The position numbers and the translations under genes are program-made. Positions 1 to 13,400 of a DNA stretch of 64,000 nucleotides are shown here, one piece after another (the first letter of the stretch is position 1; each line of letters starts with the position of its first letter). The notes below the pieces were generated by a model. The model saw only the letters and a program-made list of their open reading frames with translations, made no database searches and was not told the DNA's origin. Source of the DNA: Trogon surrucura. Lineage: Eukaryota > Chordata > Aves > Trogoniformes > Trogonidae. The DNA lies in contig CM036622.1 of NCBI GenBank assembly GCA_020746105.1, positions 12,510,487 to 12,574,486 on the forward strand. Reading direction: 5' to 3'.

Positions 1-1230
1 TTTGCTTTGGAAAAATTCTGGGAGTTATGGATCACAAAGATTGAAAGGTGCTAAGTGTGTTTTGGAACATTTTTTTTTCTTGGCTAAGAGTTACTGAGGA
101 GCAAATACAAGTAAAAAGTCAGTAAATGAACTGGAAGACTGTGAGCTATCAATATATAGCATCAGTGTATCTCTCCTGCATGTTCTTTCAACTTCACTGA
201 TATTCAAGATTTAACCCCTTAGTGATTCTAGTAACACTGACAAATACAGAATTCTTATATTATGACAATAATTTGGAATAACCTGGCATTTCTATCATTA
301 TTCTTAAGTATTGCCCAGCCACAGACTTTGTCAGTCCGTCCTTGTTCTGTATAAGTATTTTCCAACTTGTGAAGTCAAAAGGCTACATGGGGAGACCATA
401 TTAGAGAGAGTTCCTCAGCCTTCCAGGCTCACTAATTCTTCATTTTTTTCTAAAAAAAGCTCAGTAATGCAAATTTTCTGCATTTTGTGTGGGTTTTTTT
501 TGCTTTATTATTACTACTGTAAAAGCATTTTTAATCTATCTGCATTGTATAGGAAGAATACAGATCTGAATTGTGCTCAACGTTTTTATAAATATGGAAA
601 AAAGTAGCACTGTATGAGACAAATTAGTTTATTAGATTACATACATGGAGTTGGAATAGAACAAATCCATAATCTGTCAGGAGAGGCATTTTCATGCTAA
701 CAAAATAGATAAATACAGAAGTAGTGTCTAGTGTAATTCTTTTGGCAATTACCTGTTTCTCTATCAATAAAATAAGTTCTATTTCTACTTGACTACTAAA
801 TACAGTGTCCAAGTAATTTTAGGAAATGCTACTTTTAAATACAGCTGCCATCGCCAAATGGGGGAGTAACTGCAAATTTGCCAGATGCTTTTAAGTTTTC
901 CCACAGATGTTTTGATATACAGTGCAATAATCTATAAATTAATGCTGAAGTTAATTGTAAAGAGAAACCAAGCAGAGATCAGTAGAATTATATATGAAGG
1001 TAAGATGCTTTTAAACAGGACAGAGTTATTTATAGCACCAACACAGATAGATTTCAGGTTTAGAAACAGTATGCATGTGGTCATTCAGGAATTTAAAAAC
1101 AACACAGTTCAAACACTGCTAAGAGGCTCCGTAACAGTCCGTATTTAATTGTGAGTTTAAATTCCTGGCCTAATTTGTTGCTTATTCTTCCCCAACCATT
1201 TTCTGTTGTGTTTGTTTTTTTTTTCTCTAG
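1..1230 (+). other. BTD upstream sequence or first intron
   Basis: AT-rich sequence with no CpG-rich promoter and no recognisable exon. Because position 1230 is a splice acceptor, at least its right part is intron of BTD. I see no repeat family here. Confidence 0.6.
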
Positions 1231-1465
1231 ATTTATGGCATACACCATGGTGGACCTGTGCTGGAAGCTGTCCATCTGCTTTTGTTGCTATGGAGTTGTC
1301 TTGGGAAGAGTTAAGAGGGAGGGACATTACGTTGCTGCCGTGTATGAACACGAGTCCGTGCTGAGTCCGGACCCAAAGGCGCTGGTTGATCGACGGTCTG
1401 CGCTGGAGCTTATGGGCAGAAACCTGGACATCTATGAACAGCAAGTAGTGGCTGCTGCAAGACAG
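1231..1465 (+). CDS. BTD: BTD first coding exon (signal peptide and catalytic Glu)
   Basis: The exon follows a pyrimidine-rich acceptor (TTTTTTTTCTCTAG at 1217-1230) and ends at CAG|GTATGC. Two in-frame ATGs are present, at 1235 and 1247. The second has a strong ACCATGG context, so it is the likelier start. The exon encodes the signal peptide and the AAVYEHE catalytic-Glu motif, ending [15 protein letters not shown]. Only 4 nt of 5' leader precede the first ATG in this exon, so an upstream non-coding exon is required. Confidence 0.92.
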
Positions 1466-4400
1466 GTATGCCGCAGCTTAGTAGCAGTTGTGTGTGCCCT
1501 ATGTATATATAGAGTTAGTGCTATTCGCGGATAATTTTTCACATTGGTGTTCCCAGGCAACTAAAGCCGTATTTATATACATAACTATGGTCTGTTTTTT
1601 TCAGACGTTCTGACCTGCCAGCAGCTCTGAATAAAATCAGGCCAATTAGCAGCTTGTCTGACTTGAGTTATTCCAAGCTTGGAAAAAGATGCCTATAGTT
1701 ACTTAGTATAGGGAAATTAATTTTCTATTTTGGTCTGAATGTCTAGCTCCTTTCTGTTTTCTTAAATGGAATGTTTCTATTGAAAGATTGTCTTACAGGC
1801 AGCTGTCTTGGGATTTGATTTTGTTCCAGTGCTCTCAATGGAAATTCCTGAACGTTTCTAAAAACTAAGGAAGTTAAACACTTTGAAAGTGAATGTTCCA
1901 CCATTAACAACTTTGTGGAAGTAAAAAATTTTCCATTCCTTTCTCCTACCCTCCATCGAATGGTTCTAAGTCTAAATATACTTAGAGGAGGGAGACTAGT
2001 ATTTCTGAATGTTCTTATGCATGGCCTCTTATACTTGCCTCCCCAAGAAAGTCTGAAGGTGGTCTTAGTCAGGGGAAGCAGAACTTATTGTTCCTCCGCA
2101 GAGAAGAATTGAATTGTAAGTTTCACAAACTCTGTTGGTCTAGAACAGAAGAATTACCATTTTTATATAATTTGAAATCTTTTTTTTTGAGACATTCAGA
2201 TGACTGCGCATCACGGTCCAGACGCATAATAGCTATTTTTATGCAGTATTGCATTCAAGATACATAAATTATCCCAAAGAATAGATAACACATTTGAACT
2301 GGCTGAAAAGTCACAGGAGTTTGAGTGACTGATGTTGTATCTGATTTAAGAGGAATTCCCCCCATTTTCAGGAGCAGTTCAGATCTCCCTGAACTTCAGG
2401 TAGAGCCAGCCTAGCCCTGGCATGGCTACATTTCTGCCAGCTTGACTGTGGAAAGCCATGCAGAGCCTGCATGTTTCTGAAAACAATATTCCCAGTACCC
2501 TATCGAACCCTATACACCTAATCGAGATATATAGCCTGGTCTAAGTGATGATGTGCCTTTGGCAAAGTTCATCTGCAAGTAGACCAATTCTGAAAAGGAA
2601 AAAAAAAAGATTTTAACACCATCCATCTTTAACTTGAATTATGTCATTCTTATGACTCCTGTGAATGGAGAATACTTTTGGTAAGAATTTGAATAAAGCC
2701 TGCTCTTCTTTGCATGCCCTTAAAATAATGTTAAATAGATTATTTTTCAAGCTAAAGGTATGCATCAGTTTAAATAAGCTTTTTGGTTTTTTATACACTT
2801 ACACCTACTGTGAAGTCAAAAGAAGTTTTCAAACAATGTTCTTGTCAAAATATACTTGGGTTATCCTTAAGTTTCTTCACCTCTTTTTACCCATGAGATT
2901 CCCTCTTTTCCCTTCATATTTAGGTAGGTTTTGCTTTGCCTGCAAAACATGTCTTTTTTTAACATACAGGGGGCACAGATCATTGTTTTCCCTGAAGATG
3001 GAATCCATGGCTTCAACTTCACCAGGAGCTCCATTTACCCCTACTTAGATTTTGTTCTTCATTCACACTCGGTGAAGTGGAATCCATGCAGAGAGCCATA
3101 TTTGTTCAATGACACGGAGGTAAATGTGGGCATGATTTCTGCAGAGTGGTGGAATAACTGAATTTGTGCTAGATTTGGGCTCGTAGTACCAGGTTCTGTT
3201 TTCATAGACTTCCAGTTCTTGCTGGCTTCATTCTTAGCAGAGGAGGGTTTTAGATACACACGTACAAGAAGATTAGCTCATTTATGGGTCATCTGGATTT
3301 GTCATCTCCTCCTCCTCATCCTATGAAGTGGTAACTACTCTCTAATAAGATATATTGTGTGTGATTTTATTTTGAACAACATTGTTTTGCATAAAACAAC
3401 ATAGCAGTATCTTCACCTTTGATTTCTCATTACCTAGTTTTTATCACTTAATCATATCAGAACATTCCGACTTGGTGACTGCATGTACAACAATTAGCAC
3501 AAGTAACAGGACTTGACCTGCTACAATGTTATAGAAGTCACAGCTTAGGACAGACCAGGCATGACTACAGAAGATGTGACCTGCGGGTTACAAAATAGTA
3601 TTTTCATCGACTGTTCTAAGCCTGAAGTGAAAGTAACCATGCTTAGTCATACAAACTATTCATTCTTATTAATGTCACAGTAGTCAGTATAATGAAAGTA
3701 ATCATGCATGTGCCCACTAAGCAGAATTTGTATGCAAACATGAATCACAGTTGTAAACGGTGACCTACTTTGGCCTGTGAATCTTTACTGCCAATGATCA
3801 GGGGCAAGCAAGCAAGAACTTCGTTTTCTATTCAGACCCTGTTTGGATATTGTAGTACTGGCGGTTTTGGGTACAGCTCTCTATGGCGTGCAAGAAACAC
3901 CCCAGTAATACTGTAGTCTGTTAACTTTTCATATTTCTTTTCTAAAACTGCAGAGTCTATGCATTTACATCTCTACTTCTCTAAGTTGTAGATAGTAATC
4001 ACTTAAAAAAAAAACACAACAGAGTAAAACCATCTAGTTGCAGGAACAAGCCATTGTAGGTACAAATGATCACTATTAGACATTGGCTGTTCTAAAGGCA
4101 CACACAGATCAGTTATGCTGCCTTGTCAAAGCTTTCAGTTCACCTTTAAGTTTTAAAGCCATTGGTGGTACTGCAACAGTCAGAAGTTTCTGAAAAGTAA
4201 CACCCTTGAAAAAATAGATTTGTTGTTTTACTTCTCATGAAGTAAAACTCAGATATTTTTTTCAGTACTATTTTGAAATTAATACCTGAAATACTTTTCC
4301 ATCTAGAAAGCTATTGGCTCCTGGTTCCAGTAACTTTCATCATAAAATCATCAGTACTTTTAAACTCTACAGATACAGTCAAATGTGTTCAATTTCCAGT

Positions 4401-5686
4401 TGAAAATAATAATTTGAAAAGTATTAAATAAGTCATAGCTGCTTAAGGAAAAGTTGCTCTTCTGTATTGTGAAGTGCTCACATTTATTTCCCCATACTGT
4501 TCTCCAGGTTCTTCAGCGTTTGAGCTGCATGGCACTGAAGAACAAAATATTCCTTGTGGCAAACTTAGGAACTAAGCAACCCTGTGAGCACACTGATCCT
4601 CACTGTCCATTGGACGGAAGATACCAGTTCAATACCAACGTGGCCTTCAATGATGATGGTGTGCTGGTAGCCACATATCGCAAACACAATCTGTATTTTG
4701 AATATGCTTTTGATACCCCTCCAGAGCCTGACTATACATTCTTTGATACCCCTTTTGCTGGCAAGTTTGGGATGTTCACTTGCTTTGATATACTCTTTTT
4801 TGAGCCTGCAGTGAACCTCATCAGACAACACAAATTGAAACAAGTTGTATATCCAACTGCCTGGATGAACCAGCTCCCACTGTTGTCTGCTGTAGAATTT
4901 CAACAAGCTTTTGCAACAGCTTTCAATGTCAATATTTTAGCAGCTAACATCCACCATCCTACCTTGGGCATGACAGGGAGTGGCATATACACTCCAGTCA
5001 AATCATTCATCTACCACAACATGGAAGGTTATGGTGGCAAGCTCATAGTAGCAGAGATTCCTGTGATTACCACAGTTTATGAAACCAGTTGGGAGAGTAA
5101 TGGAAGATTCCGAGGGAACTTACATCATACATGCAAGGCTTCTACAAGTACCTCACTGGATGATCAAGTCTGCTTTAAGGAGGCAGAAGAGATGTCCAGC
5201 AGAGTATCAGAAAAAGGAAATGAACCTCCTCTATTTTATGCAGAAATGATGTACGACAACTTTACTTTTGTACCTGCGTGGGGGGAAAAAGGAGAGCTCC
5301 AGGTTTGTGCCAATACGCTTTGCTGTTACTTAAATTACCGGAGAGCTGTTCTAACCGACGAATTTTATGCCTTGGGAGTTTTCGATGGGCTCCATACAGT
5401 GCATGGCACGTACTACGTCCAAGCCTGTGCATTAGTAAAGTGTGGTGGTCTCAGCTTTAGCACTTGTGGACAGGAGGTTACAGATGCCACTGCTCTGATA
5501 GATTTCCAGCTATGGGGAAATATGAGCACCCCTTATATCTTTCCTTTACTGCTGACATCTGGTATTACCTTGGACTTTGCTGATCACATGGGCTGGAAAA
5601 ACAACTACTATTTCATAAGCAAAAATAGAACATCTTCTGGCCTACTGACAGCTGCTCTATATGGACGATGGTATGAAAAGGACTAG
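1235..5686 (+). CDS. BTD: Biotinidase, spliced coding region (3 exons)
   Basis: Biotinidase releases biotin from biocytin and biotinyl peptides; it is a secreted glycoprotein of the nitrilase superfamily. Coding exons are 1235/1247-1465, 2970-3119 and 4508-5686, all in phase with GT-AG introns, giving 515 residues from the ATG at 1247 or 519 from 1235, against 523-543 in mammals. Counting from 1247, a hydrophobic signal segment covers about residues 5-20. The nitrilase catalytic residues are Glu34 (AVYEHE), Lys182 (YRKHNLYFE) and Cys215 (FTCFDILFF). N-glycosylation sequons include NFT (89), NDT (120), and later NFT, NMS and NRT. The protein ends YGRWYEKD with no hydrophobic GPI-anchor tail, which argues against a vanin. 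Its convergent neighbour ANKRD28 matches the known vertebrate gene order. A non-coding first exon and the promoter are presumably to the left of the acceptor at 1230 and were not identified. Confidence 0.95.
1466..2969 (+). other. BTD intron between coding exons 1 and 2
   Basis: GT-AG intron (GTATGC...ACATACAG) of 1504 bp. No repeat or additional exon recognised. Confidence 0.85.
2970..3119 (+). CDS. BTD: BTD second coding exon
   Basis: This 150-nt phase-0 exon has acceptor AACATACAG and donor GAG|GTAAAT. It encodes [19 protein letters not shown] onward to FNDTE, a stretch conserved in biotinidase, with two N-glycosylation sequons. Confidence 0.95.
3120..4507 (+). other. BTD intron between coding exons 2 and 3
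   Basis: GT-AG intron (GTAAAT...TTCTCCAG) of 1388 bp. No repeat or additional exon recognised. Confidence 0.85.
4508..5686 (+). CDS. BTD: BTD last coding exon (catalytic Lys and Cys, C-terminus)
   Basis: Acceptor GTTCTCCAG at 4499-4507 opens a 392-residue exon beginning [10 protein letters not shown]. It carries the Lys motif YRKHNLYFE, the Cys motif [14 protein letters not shown], the [12 protein letters not shown] segment and the biotinidase/vanin C-terminal domain ([22 protein letters not shown]), then TAG at 5684-5686. A single large 3' exon is the usual arrangement in this family. No frameshift or stop interrupts it. Confidence 0.97.
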   Translation, partial: VLQRLSCMALKNKIFLVANLGTKQPCEHTDPHCPLDGRYQFNTNVAFNDDGVLVATYRKHNLYFEYAFDTPPEPDYTFFDTPFAGKFGMFTCFDILFFEPAVNLIRQHKLKQVVYPTAWMNQLPLLSAVEFQQAFATAFNVNILAANIHHPTLGMTGSGIYTPVKSFIYHNMEGYGGKLIVAEIPVITTVYETSWESNGRFRGNLHHTCKASTSTSLDDQVCFKEAEEMSSRVSEKGNEPPLFYAEMMYDNFTFVPAWGEKGELQVCANTLCCYLNYRRAVLTDEFYALGVFDGLHTVHGTYYVQACALVKCGGLSFSTCGQEVTDATALIDFQLWGNMSTPYIFPLLLTSGITLDFADHMGWKNNYYFISKNRTSSGLLTAALYGRWYEKD

Positions 5687-7010
5687 CACAGATATTTGAA
5701 CGAGGAAACAACTGCCTGTATGTTCAGAGGATGTATCTTTAACTGTTCAATGTCTTTAGTTCCTAGAACTTCAGGTGTGTTTGTTACATGAAGGATAGAT
5801 TAAATTCCACATTTGAAATGATAAGTGAAGCACCTAACCTAAGAGGCTGTAAGTACAGTCTGTACCTTGGTAGCTTATGTCCTACCAGAGGTAAAAAAAC
5901 TGCCTTGTGAAGACAAAGGCTTGTTGTAATGTGTTGAGATGTTTTATACTGGGAAAATATAATTTCTCATTTCAACTTAATTTGTTCCTTTTAATTTAAT
6001 TCTTTGGTTTTCTAGGGTCCTGGCTAAGAGGATGGAAATTAATAGAAATGAATAGGAAACCATTGCAAAAGGAAGAAAAATAGGAAAGGGAACAAAGACA
6101 TGAATACTGTGCATGACACAATCTAGTTCTAAAGATGTCCTGCTCACTGCAGGGAGGTTGGACTAGATGACCTTTAAAGGTCCATTTTATTGCAAAACAT
6201 TCTATGATTCTATGACATATATGAGAATATATACGCATATGGACATAGACCTTGCATATGGTGACATTCTGATTTCTGGTTAGGGCGCTGTGATTTTTTT
6301 TTTGTTTTCATTGAGAGTCAAAAACTCGCAGCTGTAATCATTACCATTTGGTTGTCTCTAATCCTGTTGGAAAACTCAGTACATTTTCTCATATACTTTT
6401 AACAGTAACTGAATATTCCAGTCGTGAATATCTATGGAAAAGCTAGTCTGGGGAAGAGAGTATCAAATAATTGTGAAAAACTAGGTCATATTAAGACACA
6501 ACTTCCAGCCTACTGTGTAAGAAATTGTGTTTAAAGAAAAGATCCTTAATGAATATCAACAACTATGTTACATACTTTCAAGTACTTTACGTACTTCAAC
6601 TTTCCCTTTTTAAAATATAGGTCCTTTCAAGCCTGTTTGGACTTCATCTTTAAGACATGGTTCATAAAGTCATTCAGTAAGAGCTATGAAAAGCATATAA
6701 TGAATTGTGGGACAGCAAGAGTTTTCTCATAAATACTTCATGTGCCAGATGGCAGGTTTCTGCTGCTAAATGAGTAAAACACACCACTCTTTCCAGAGCA
6801 GTAACTGGATCGAGTACTGTAGCTATTGTACTGCAGTGGTAAACTGTTCTACTGCAGTGAAGAAGCTGGGAAGAGAATATTCAAAGGATATTAATTTGGG
6901 GTTAAATTCAGACAAGATAATTTATTCTCAAGCATTATAATTTTGTGTGGTTTTGCTGGTCATTACAACTTTGCCTATGTAATAGCTGGTGGTGAGTAAC
7001 AGAATAAACA
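5687..7010 (+). other. BTD: Probable BTD 3' UTR and proximal downstream sequence
   Basis: Non-coding, AT-rich sequence follows the BTD stop. Candidate poly(A) signals are ATTAAA at 5799-5804 and AATAAA at 7003-7008; I cannot tell which is used. A CR1 3' fragment lies at 6138-6215, so the longer form would include transposon sequence. Confidence 0.45.
6138..6215 (+). mobile_element. CR1 LINE 3'-end fragment
   Basis: The stretch reads as the conserved CR1 tail: GGGAGGTTGGACTAGATGAC followed by CTTTAAAGGTCC and an ATTCTATGATTCTATGA terminal octamer repeat. It is about 78 bp, severely 5'-truncated as is usual for avian CR1. Orientation is +. Confidence 0.85.
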
Positions 7011-10000
7011 CAACTGTTCCTTCAGTGAATCCTCCTGTTCCAGTTGCTCAGTCTGTTAGTTGGGGCAAGAGGGGCAGAGCACTAGCAGCAGAGCTCTGAG
7101 TCTCTGTTTTGCTGGTCTGAGTCTGTTCCCAGATGTGTTCAAACTCAAACCACTGTGGCAGCTATGAATATGCGTACTGAAAGGCGCTCAGTAAGCTCCT
7201 GCTTTGAACAAACCCACTTTCTGTTTTCAGAAATCAAAACAGCCAGGAGATTGCTGAACTTCCACCTCAAGGTTTCTTAAATATTTACACAAAGTAAGCA
7301 CATAAATATTGATGATCTTGGACTATATCAAGTCTTACTTCTCAAAGCTATATTACTGTTATCTGGGACCTAGTCATACTCTGTCATACTTTGATAATGC
7401 AACACAACAGGTTTGTTTATCCTGTAGCATGTAGTGGACAGAAATATGGAGAGGGGAATGCCTATGTCACATTAAAGATGAACTGGCTGATGTAAAAGTA
7501 GGTCGTCCCACCGCAGGGTTAATTAAAAATCATTAATACTTTGGGCACCCATAGTGGTGTTCTTGCTGAAGCACAAATTCCAGAACATACAGGGTAGAAC
7601 AACAAAGCATTTGTTGCGCTTATTGTGCTTCTGGTTCTACTACCATATGACCAAGTCTAAAAGAAAGGAACAGTGAACAGCCAGACAATGTCAGCTCTCA
7701 GGACAAGCCTCCCCACTCCATTTTGTAGGCTGAAAACCATACAGTTTTGCACTAAATACTGTTTCGGATTTAGTTCTGGACCTTTACTATGACAACAAAC
7801 TAGGCTAAACATGTAAATAGCATTACATGTACTTGCTATGCCTAAAAAAAAAATAAATCTGTGAGATACATACAAAGTGTGTTCCACAGAGCTAACTTCA
7901 GGTTAGTCAAAAATCCATCCTGAAATGGGTTTTGGAACTCTGTGCTGGAACAGCAATTCCAGCACTGCCCTGCTGAACGAATCGCTGCTCCCTATAACCC
8001 GTGTGTACGGGGAGGGAAGCAACATACCATTTATTGAGGAGGTGTGAGAAGCCTTCCGCAAGGCTGATGTTCACACAGGCAGGCTCCTAACATCCTGTTA
8101 CGCAGCCCATCATCTACTCTCTCTGCAATGGATATAAACAGTTTTATTAAAGCTTCCCAAACGGTTTCTATCTGTGATTGCAACAAAATCAAAACACACG
8201 GATCTTTTGACATATAGGAAATACAGCTTAAGTTTAGAACAGCTTTACATCACTTGGTCTGTTGACCTGAGTGAAATCAGGATTTGAAAATTTTGTACCA
8301 GCACCAAAGGAACACCCTGTCTGAGACAGACAGCAGAGGGCGATGTCTTTAAAGGGCCTTGATATTGCCCCTAGGAAGGGGAAGACAACCAGAGAAACCA
8401 TCTTCCAGGTAGGAGTAGTAACATATGAGTCAGAGGTGCTGGAGGTTTCTTCATAAGGGATCTGCTGCTTTGGGATTACCGTGGCCAGTGGGTTTTCCAG
8501 GTGGATGTGTAGATACTTCAAGTACAGTGAAAGAGCACCAGAAAGCACACCAGAGGAACATTTAGCAAGCAGGACATGGGAGTTAAGTTATTGAGAGGCA
8601 GGTGAACAGGCTGGGGAACTGGGTACAACCTGGGACAACCTGTTCAGATCAAGGATATTCACAATGAACAAGTGGGCATGAGCTCGTTTAGGCAGAAGTA
8701 AGGAAGCCGTTGTCATGAGGCACAGCATGGTCTTGCAGCATCAGGTATTTAATGAACAGCCCAGCATCACAGCAAACACAAGGACCAATGTGAAAAATCA
8801 GACTGCCCTCTTTGGCTGCTTCAGATGTACCATTTAAAGTGAAAAAAAAGAGCTGGCTGAAGAAAATTACATTTTCAGAACTGTTACAGAAAGAGTACCT
8901 GAACAATGCCTAATCACCACTATGGCACACACACAGATTCAGTGGCTAGAAAGAATGACTCCTTCCTCCTCCCTTTATGTAAGGTAAAAAACCCAAACAA
9001 AAAAAGCGATGAGAAATGCGTTCCTGAAAACTCCAAATATTCACAGGCGGATGTGAGAGTTAATTGCTCAAGTTTTTAATGGTCAACAGCAACGGAAGTA
9101 CTTTCAGAGATTGCTCTCCTGCCTCCCTCCTCTGGGAGGGCAGCTGTAGGCAGCACGGGTCTGAAGTGGGAGACAAGATTTAGTGGTACCCACAGCAGAT
9201 CAAACAAGCTCTTGGAAGAAGAGATGAGAAAGGCTCAATCCAGCAAGATATTAATAGTCTACGCAAGATTTTTAAGAAAACTATGCGGACAGATCAAATA
9301 AAGTTTGCAAGGGAGAAAAAAATGGACGACAGGATAGGATGTGAATCCTCAGATTTTGCTTTATAACTGTTTAAGGTATCTAATCTATTCTTTCAACATA
9401 AAAGAACATCTGAGGCCTCAGTGTCTTAAGCTTTCTGAACTAAGTCAGCTCCCCGGTACAGTGCAAAGAAAACCTGGGTGGCTGTCGTTTGACAAGACTT
9501 GGAAGCAGGGATTTGTTTTGTTCTGTTGTGAATCTGAATAGCAAACTTTCTGGTTGACTCTATGGCAATTTTAATGAGAAAAGAGCGTAAAGTGTTCCTC
9601 CTCTTTAAATATTTAGTGACACCAACAATATTTAGAGAGCTTAAAAGGCTCTTCAGGCTCCATAGTACTCGACTACATTTACAGTTACACAGTGAAATAC
9701 CACAAGATTCCTTTCCCAAACTTGTCTTGAAAATTGCTAAAACACGGGATGGAATGGAGGGAGCTTATTTTATCCTAACACAAAACACCAGGGAAGCATG
9801 GATCATTTAGATACTGCTTTATTTGAATACAAGTAACAGTGTTAAAGCAACTGAGGTACCGGATTAGAAAGAGTTGCAAGACATCAAGACACTCACAATC
9901 TTCCCGTCAGGAGCACTCAGTTGAGACATGAGTTGTAGAGACAGGAAAAAGCCCACAGGCTCAACAATTTAGTCACACCTGTAACTATTTTTCCCACATA

Positions 10001-13000
10001 GCAAAAACCTGAAAACACTCTTGTAACTTTCCAGGGCTCTAAATAACTGAAAGAAACGCTTTGTCCAAGGCCATCATTTCAGACAGTTTTTCTCTTGGTG
10101 GGTATGAGAGGATACATGATGGATCAGACTGGGTGTTATTTACATCTGGCCAGGTGTCTGCTTCTCTTATTAAGCAGTAAAATAAAGGGATATTTGTGAT
10201 AAGGCTTATAGATAATTACATATAGGATAATAGAATATTTTCTTAAGAACAGCCAGTTCTTTTGCCATTTCAAATTAATGCACAGTGGTTCCTTTGCACA
10301 TCTTCAAAAGATATGGATATTGTAATGGGAAAAGACTCCACAAAAATAAAAGTGCCAATGCTATCACAGCTAACAGAGGCCTGTATTGTGTCTCTTCACG
10401 CTTAACATCTCAGGTTTTGTTCAGTAAAGGAACCCGTGTTTTACAAAATTCTTACCTTGTCCAATTTAGAGTTACAGCTACAGATTTATAAAGAAAGGTT
10501 TTTAATCCTAATCTGAAATACTTCTTCTCCAACTGTCCCATCAGCTTCTGCAGCATATTAAAGCATTATAGTCATCACAAATCATTTAGAGATTACTACA
10601 AGAGGCAATAATTACCAGTCAGTCTTGGATTTAAGGATTTATATGAATTTGCTGGACCTACTTCAAGAATTTAAATGCTTACTTTTTCCTGATATTAAAA
10701 TGGGTTTGCTGAGTTTTAATCTAGACCTACAGAAGTGGTGTTTAAACTACTTACGAAGAGATTATAAAGGCCCTTCTCTCCAAGCTTATTAAATCTGATT
10801 CCAGCCAGGACTGGATTATGAGGAATTAACTGTTATCAGTAACCAGTGCTTTTTAACCAAAGGCACAACGGCACTTCTTAGGGAAGCAGCTACGTGCCCT
10901 CAGCAGAGCCACAAAGCAAAGAGCTCCCAGTGCTCCTCCCGCAGCCCAGGGAGCTCCCTCACTGGCCCTGCGGTGCCTGAGCCAAAGGGCACACCCTCCA
11001 GTTCACCAGAACTGCTGTTTCTGTAACACCCATTTTATGTAGGCTTCAGTTTTTAAGATGTGAAGCTCAGCTGATCCAAACATGGAATTAAGAAGTATGG
11101 GCTCCCTGGGCACACCCAGCACTGGTAGAGATGTTCCATGGCTGTGCTTCTCAGAAGCATGTGCTAGACAACAGCCCTTTACACAGTATTCGCTGCTGCC
11201 TACAGTCTTTCTACAGACGTATTCTCTCACCCAGTTATGGCATCATTAACAAAAAGCTCACAAACGTTTTTATCTTTTTTTTGCAATGAAGAAGCTGAGC
11301 TAACAGAACAGCGCTTGTGTTATCTCAACCAACTGGATTTAATGAACATTGTCTCTTTTTTCCTTTTTCTTCCCATAAAATAGAATATAAACAGACTATT
11401 TTATTCTGGATTACTATGGTAGTTGTTGCCTTTAAATGAACATAATCTCTGGGTGGGACAGGAAGATTAATTCCCCTCAAAACTAGAATTATTGGGTTGA
11501 AGAATCTGTAAACATTTGCTCATGCTCCTTTTTGGTCATCTTGCATTCAGCTTTGGGATCTTTAGTGCCCTTTGTGTATATGTTAAAAGGAGAAGAATCT
11601 TGAAGTAATTAGCTTTTAAATTTATTTTTTTTTAACCAAACATTAATTCTTTAGCCTGTTCAACAAGTCAGAACTTTAAACAGGAAAATATATAAACAAA
11701 AATAAACCAAACCAACCACTACAACCAAGATCCAAGTTTTAAAAGTACTTATTTCTAGCTCTGGTTGTTTAACATATATGACTATTTTGGCAATATCTAA
11801 GCCTGGGGAAGCAATAAAGAGTAACAGGAGGAAATACAAAGCAGAAGACACAGAGGTCAAGATTTTCTAAATTACAAGAAGAAACATTTTCATTACAGTG
11901 GAGTCAACTTGGAGAGGGGGAGACAGCCCGATTCTTCATTTTAACAGCATTTATAAGCTACCACACTGCACTCTGCAAGCAACAATATTGGCCTGGGCAG
12001 TTAATGCTAACCCGGTATTTCCTCCTGCAGAACATTTTATCCTGAGAACTGAAAAACCATAAAACATCCCAGAAGTTCCAGTACACAGAAAGCTGAGCAG
12101 AGCTAGTTGTCCTCATTCCTGAAGTCCATTCAATTTTATTTTTTTCTTCAGGATAAAAAGGGTTTGTTTTATTCTAACACACCGCTTCAGTGGTCCAGCC
12201 AAGGCTCACTGCTCCCTCTTGGTGAAAATCCAAGAGGTTGTTTGGACAAAGTTTGTAACAATAACCGTGCCCTATTCATCTGTACAAAAAGAAAAAGGAT
12301 TACTTCCAGAAAGATGGAGGTTCCAATATATTTTTCTGGAAGTGAACAGGCCTCCACTGAGGTATGAGCCACCACCTGCCTTTTTTTTTTTTTCCCTAAG
12401 GGAAAAGGCCACAGACAGCATTATTTGTTGCACAGAAGCAAGGAACTTTCTGTTCACAAAACTTAAAAACAATGCAATCTAATGCAGTGTAAGTTTTCTT
12501 CCTCATGAGTGGCAATGAAGCAGAAGAGAGGCACGATTTCTGACTGACATAGGGTCAGAAGCAAAGGTGTTCAACAGCATTGTTTTCTGCGTTTGCCTGC
12601 ACTCCATATCCAAATCTGGAGCTTTTAAACCATCTGAGTTTTTTCTCCTCCATCATCCAGGCACGCAAGTGGACATGAACAGTCCTCAGTGTCTGCTACC
12701 CTGTTCATTTTCAAAGGAGACAGGAGTGTCCCCCTCCTACAAACTGCCCTACGGCTACGGACCCCGCACACTGAGCTAAGAGGTCATCCTGAAGTCAAAT
12801 AAAAGCACAGAAAATAAAAGCCTGTTAATACCATCTTCTCACAGTTCCTTGGAAGCAAGAATAATTGGACAGTTTTGTTAACCGAAACATGCAATTGTTA
12901 CCTTTTAAACGACAGGCACGCTACCTGGTACTCTGGGTGGGATTTTCCACAAGTATAGGAGGAAAAATGGGTCCGTGCTGCTTCAACCTTGGTATTTAAA

Positions 13001-13400
13001 TAGACGCAGTGGATGTGAAGATGGGCCAGTGTGGATCTTCTGCGTGGTGCCTGCGTGCTCGGCTGAGGCACGTCCATCACTCCGCCCCAGACTTGAAAGA
13101 ATCAGAGGGAAGAAAGCGCAGAAATCACGATCTCCCTGAAGTCATCTAATTCTGCTCAAACACACCGCATATATAAACAGTGAACACAGACACAAGTGGT
13201 TAAGTAACACTTAAAAGGAAGCCTAAAGGAATAATGAAGTAATTTAACATTTAAAATGACTTTAAATTTAAATAGTTCACCCTCACTTTAGAATCAAAAT
13301 GATGGCAAAGACTTTGTGAAGTAGATTTTATAAACTCTGTTCAACAAAAGAGACTGTCATTAATGCTTAGTAGATACAAATACATTATTCATTAGTAGAA
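7011..13400. other. Convergent intergenic spacer between BTD and ANKRD28
   Basis: No exon, RNA gene or repeat family recognised. Short open frames here lack family resemblance and splice context. A 9-bp perfect hairpin lies at 7942-7965, and locally GC-richer patches at about 8000-8110 and 10860-11000 have no identified role. Confidence 0.5.

Noticed and set aside
1235..5686. Vanin (pantetheinase) rather than biotinidase
   Set aside because: The C-terminus lacks a GPI-anchor signal, motif wording matches biotinidase, and the neighbour is ANKRD28.
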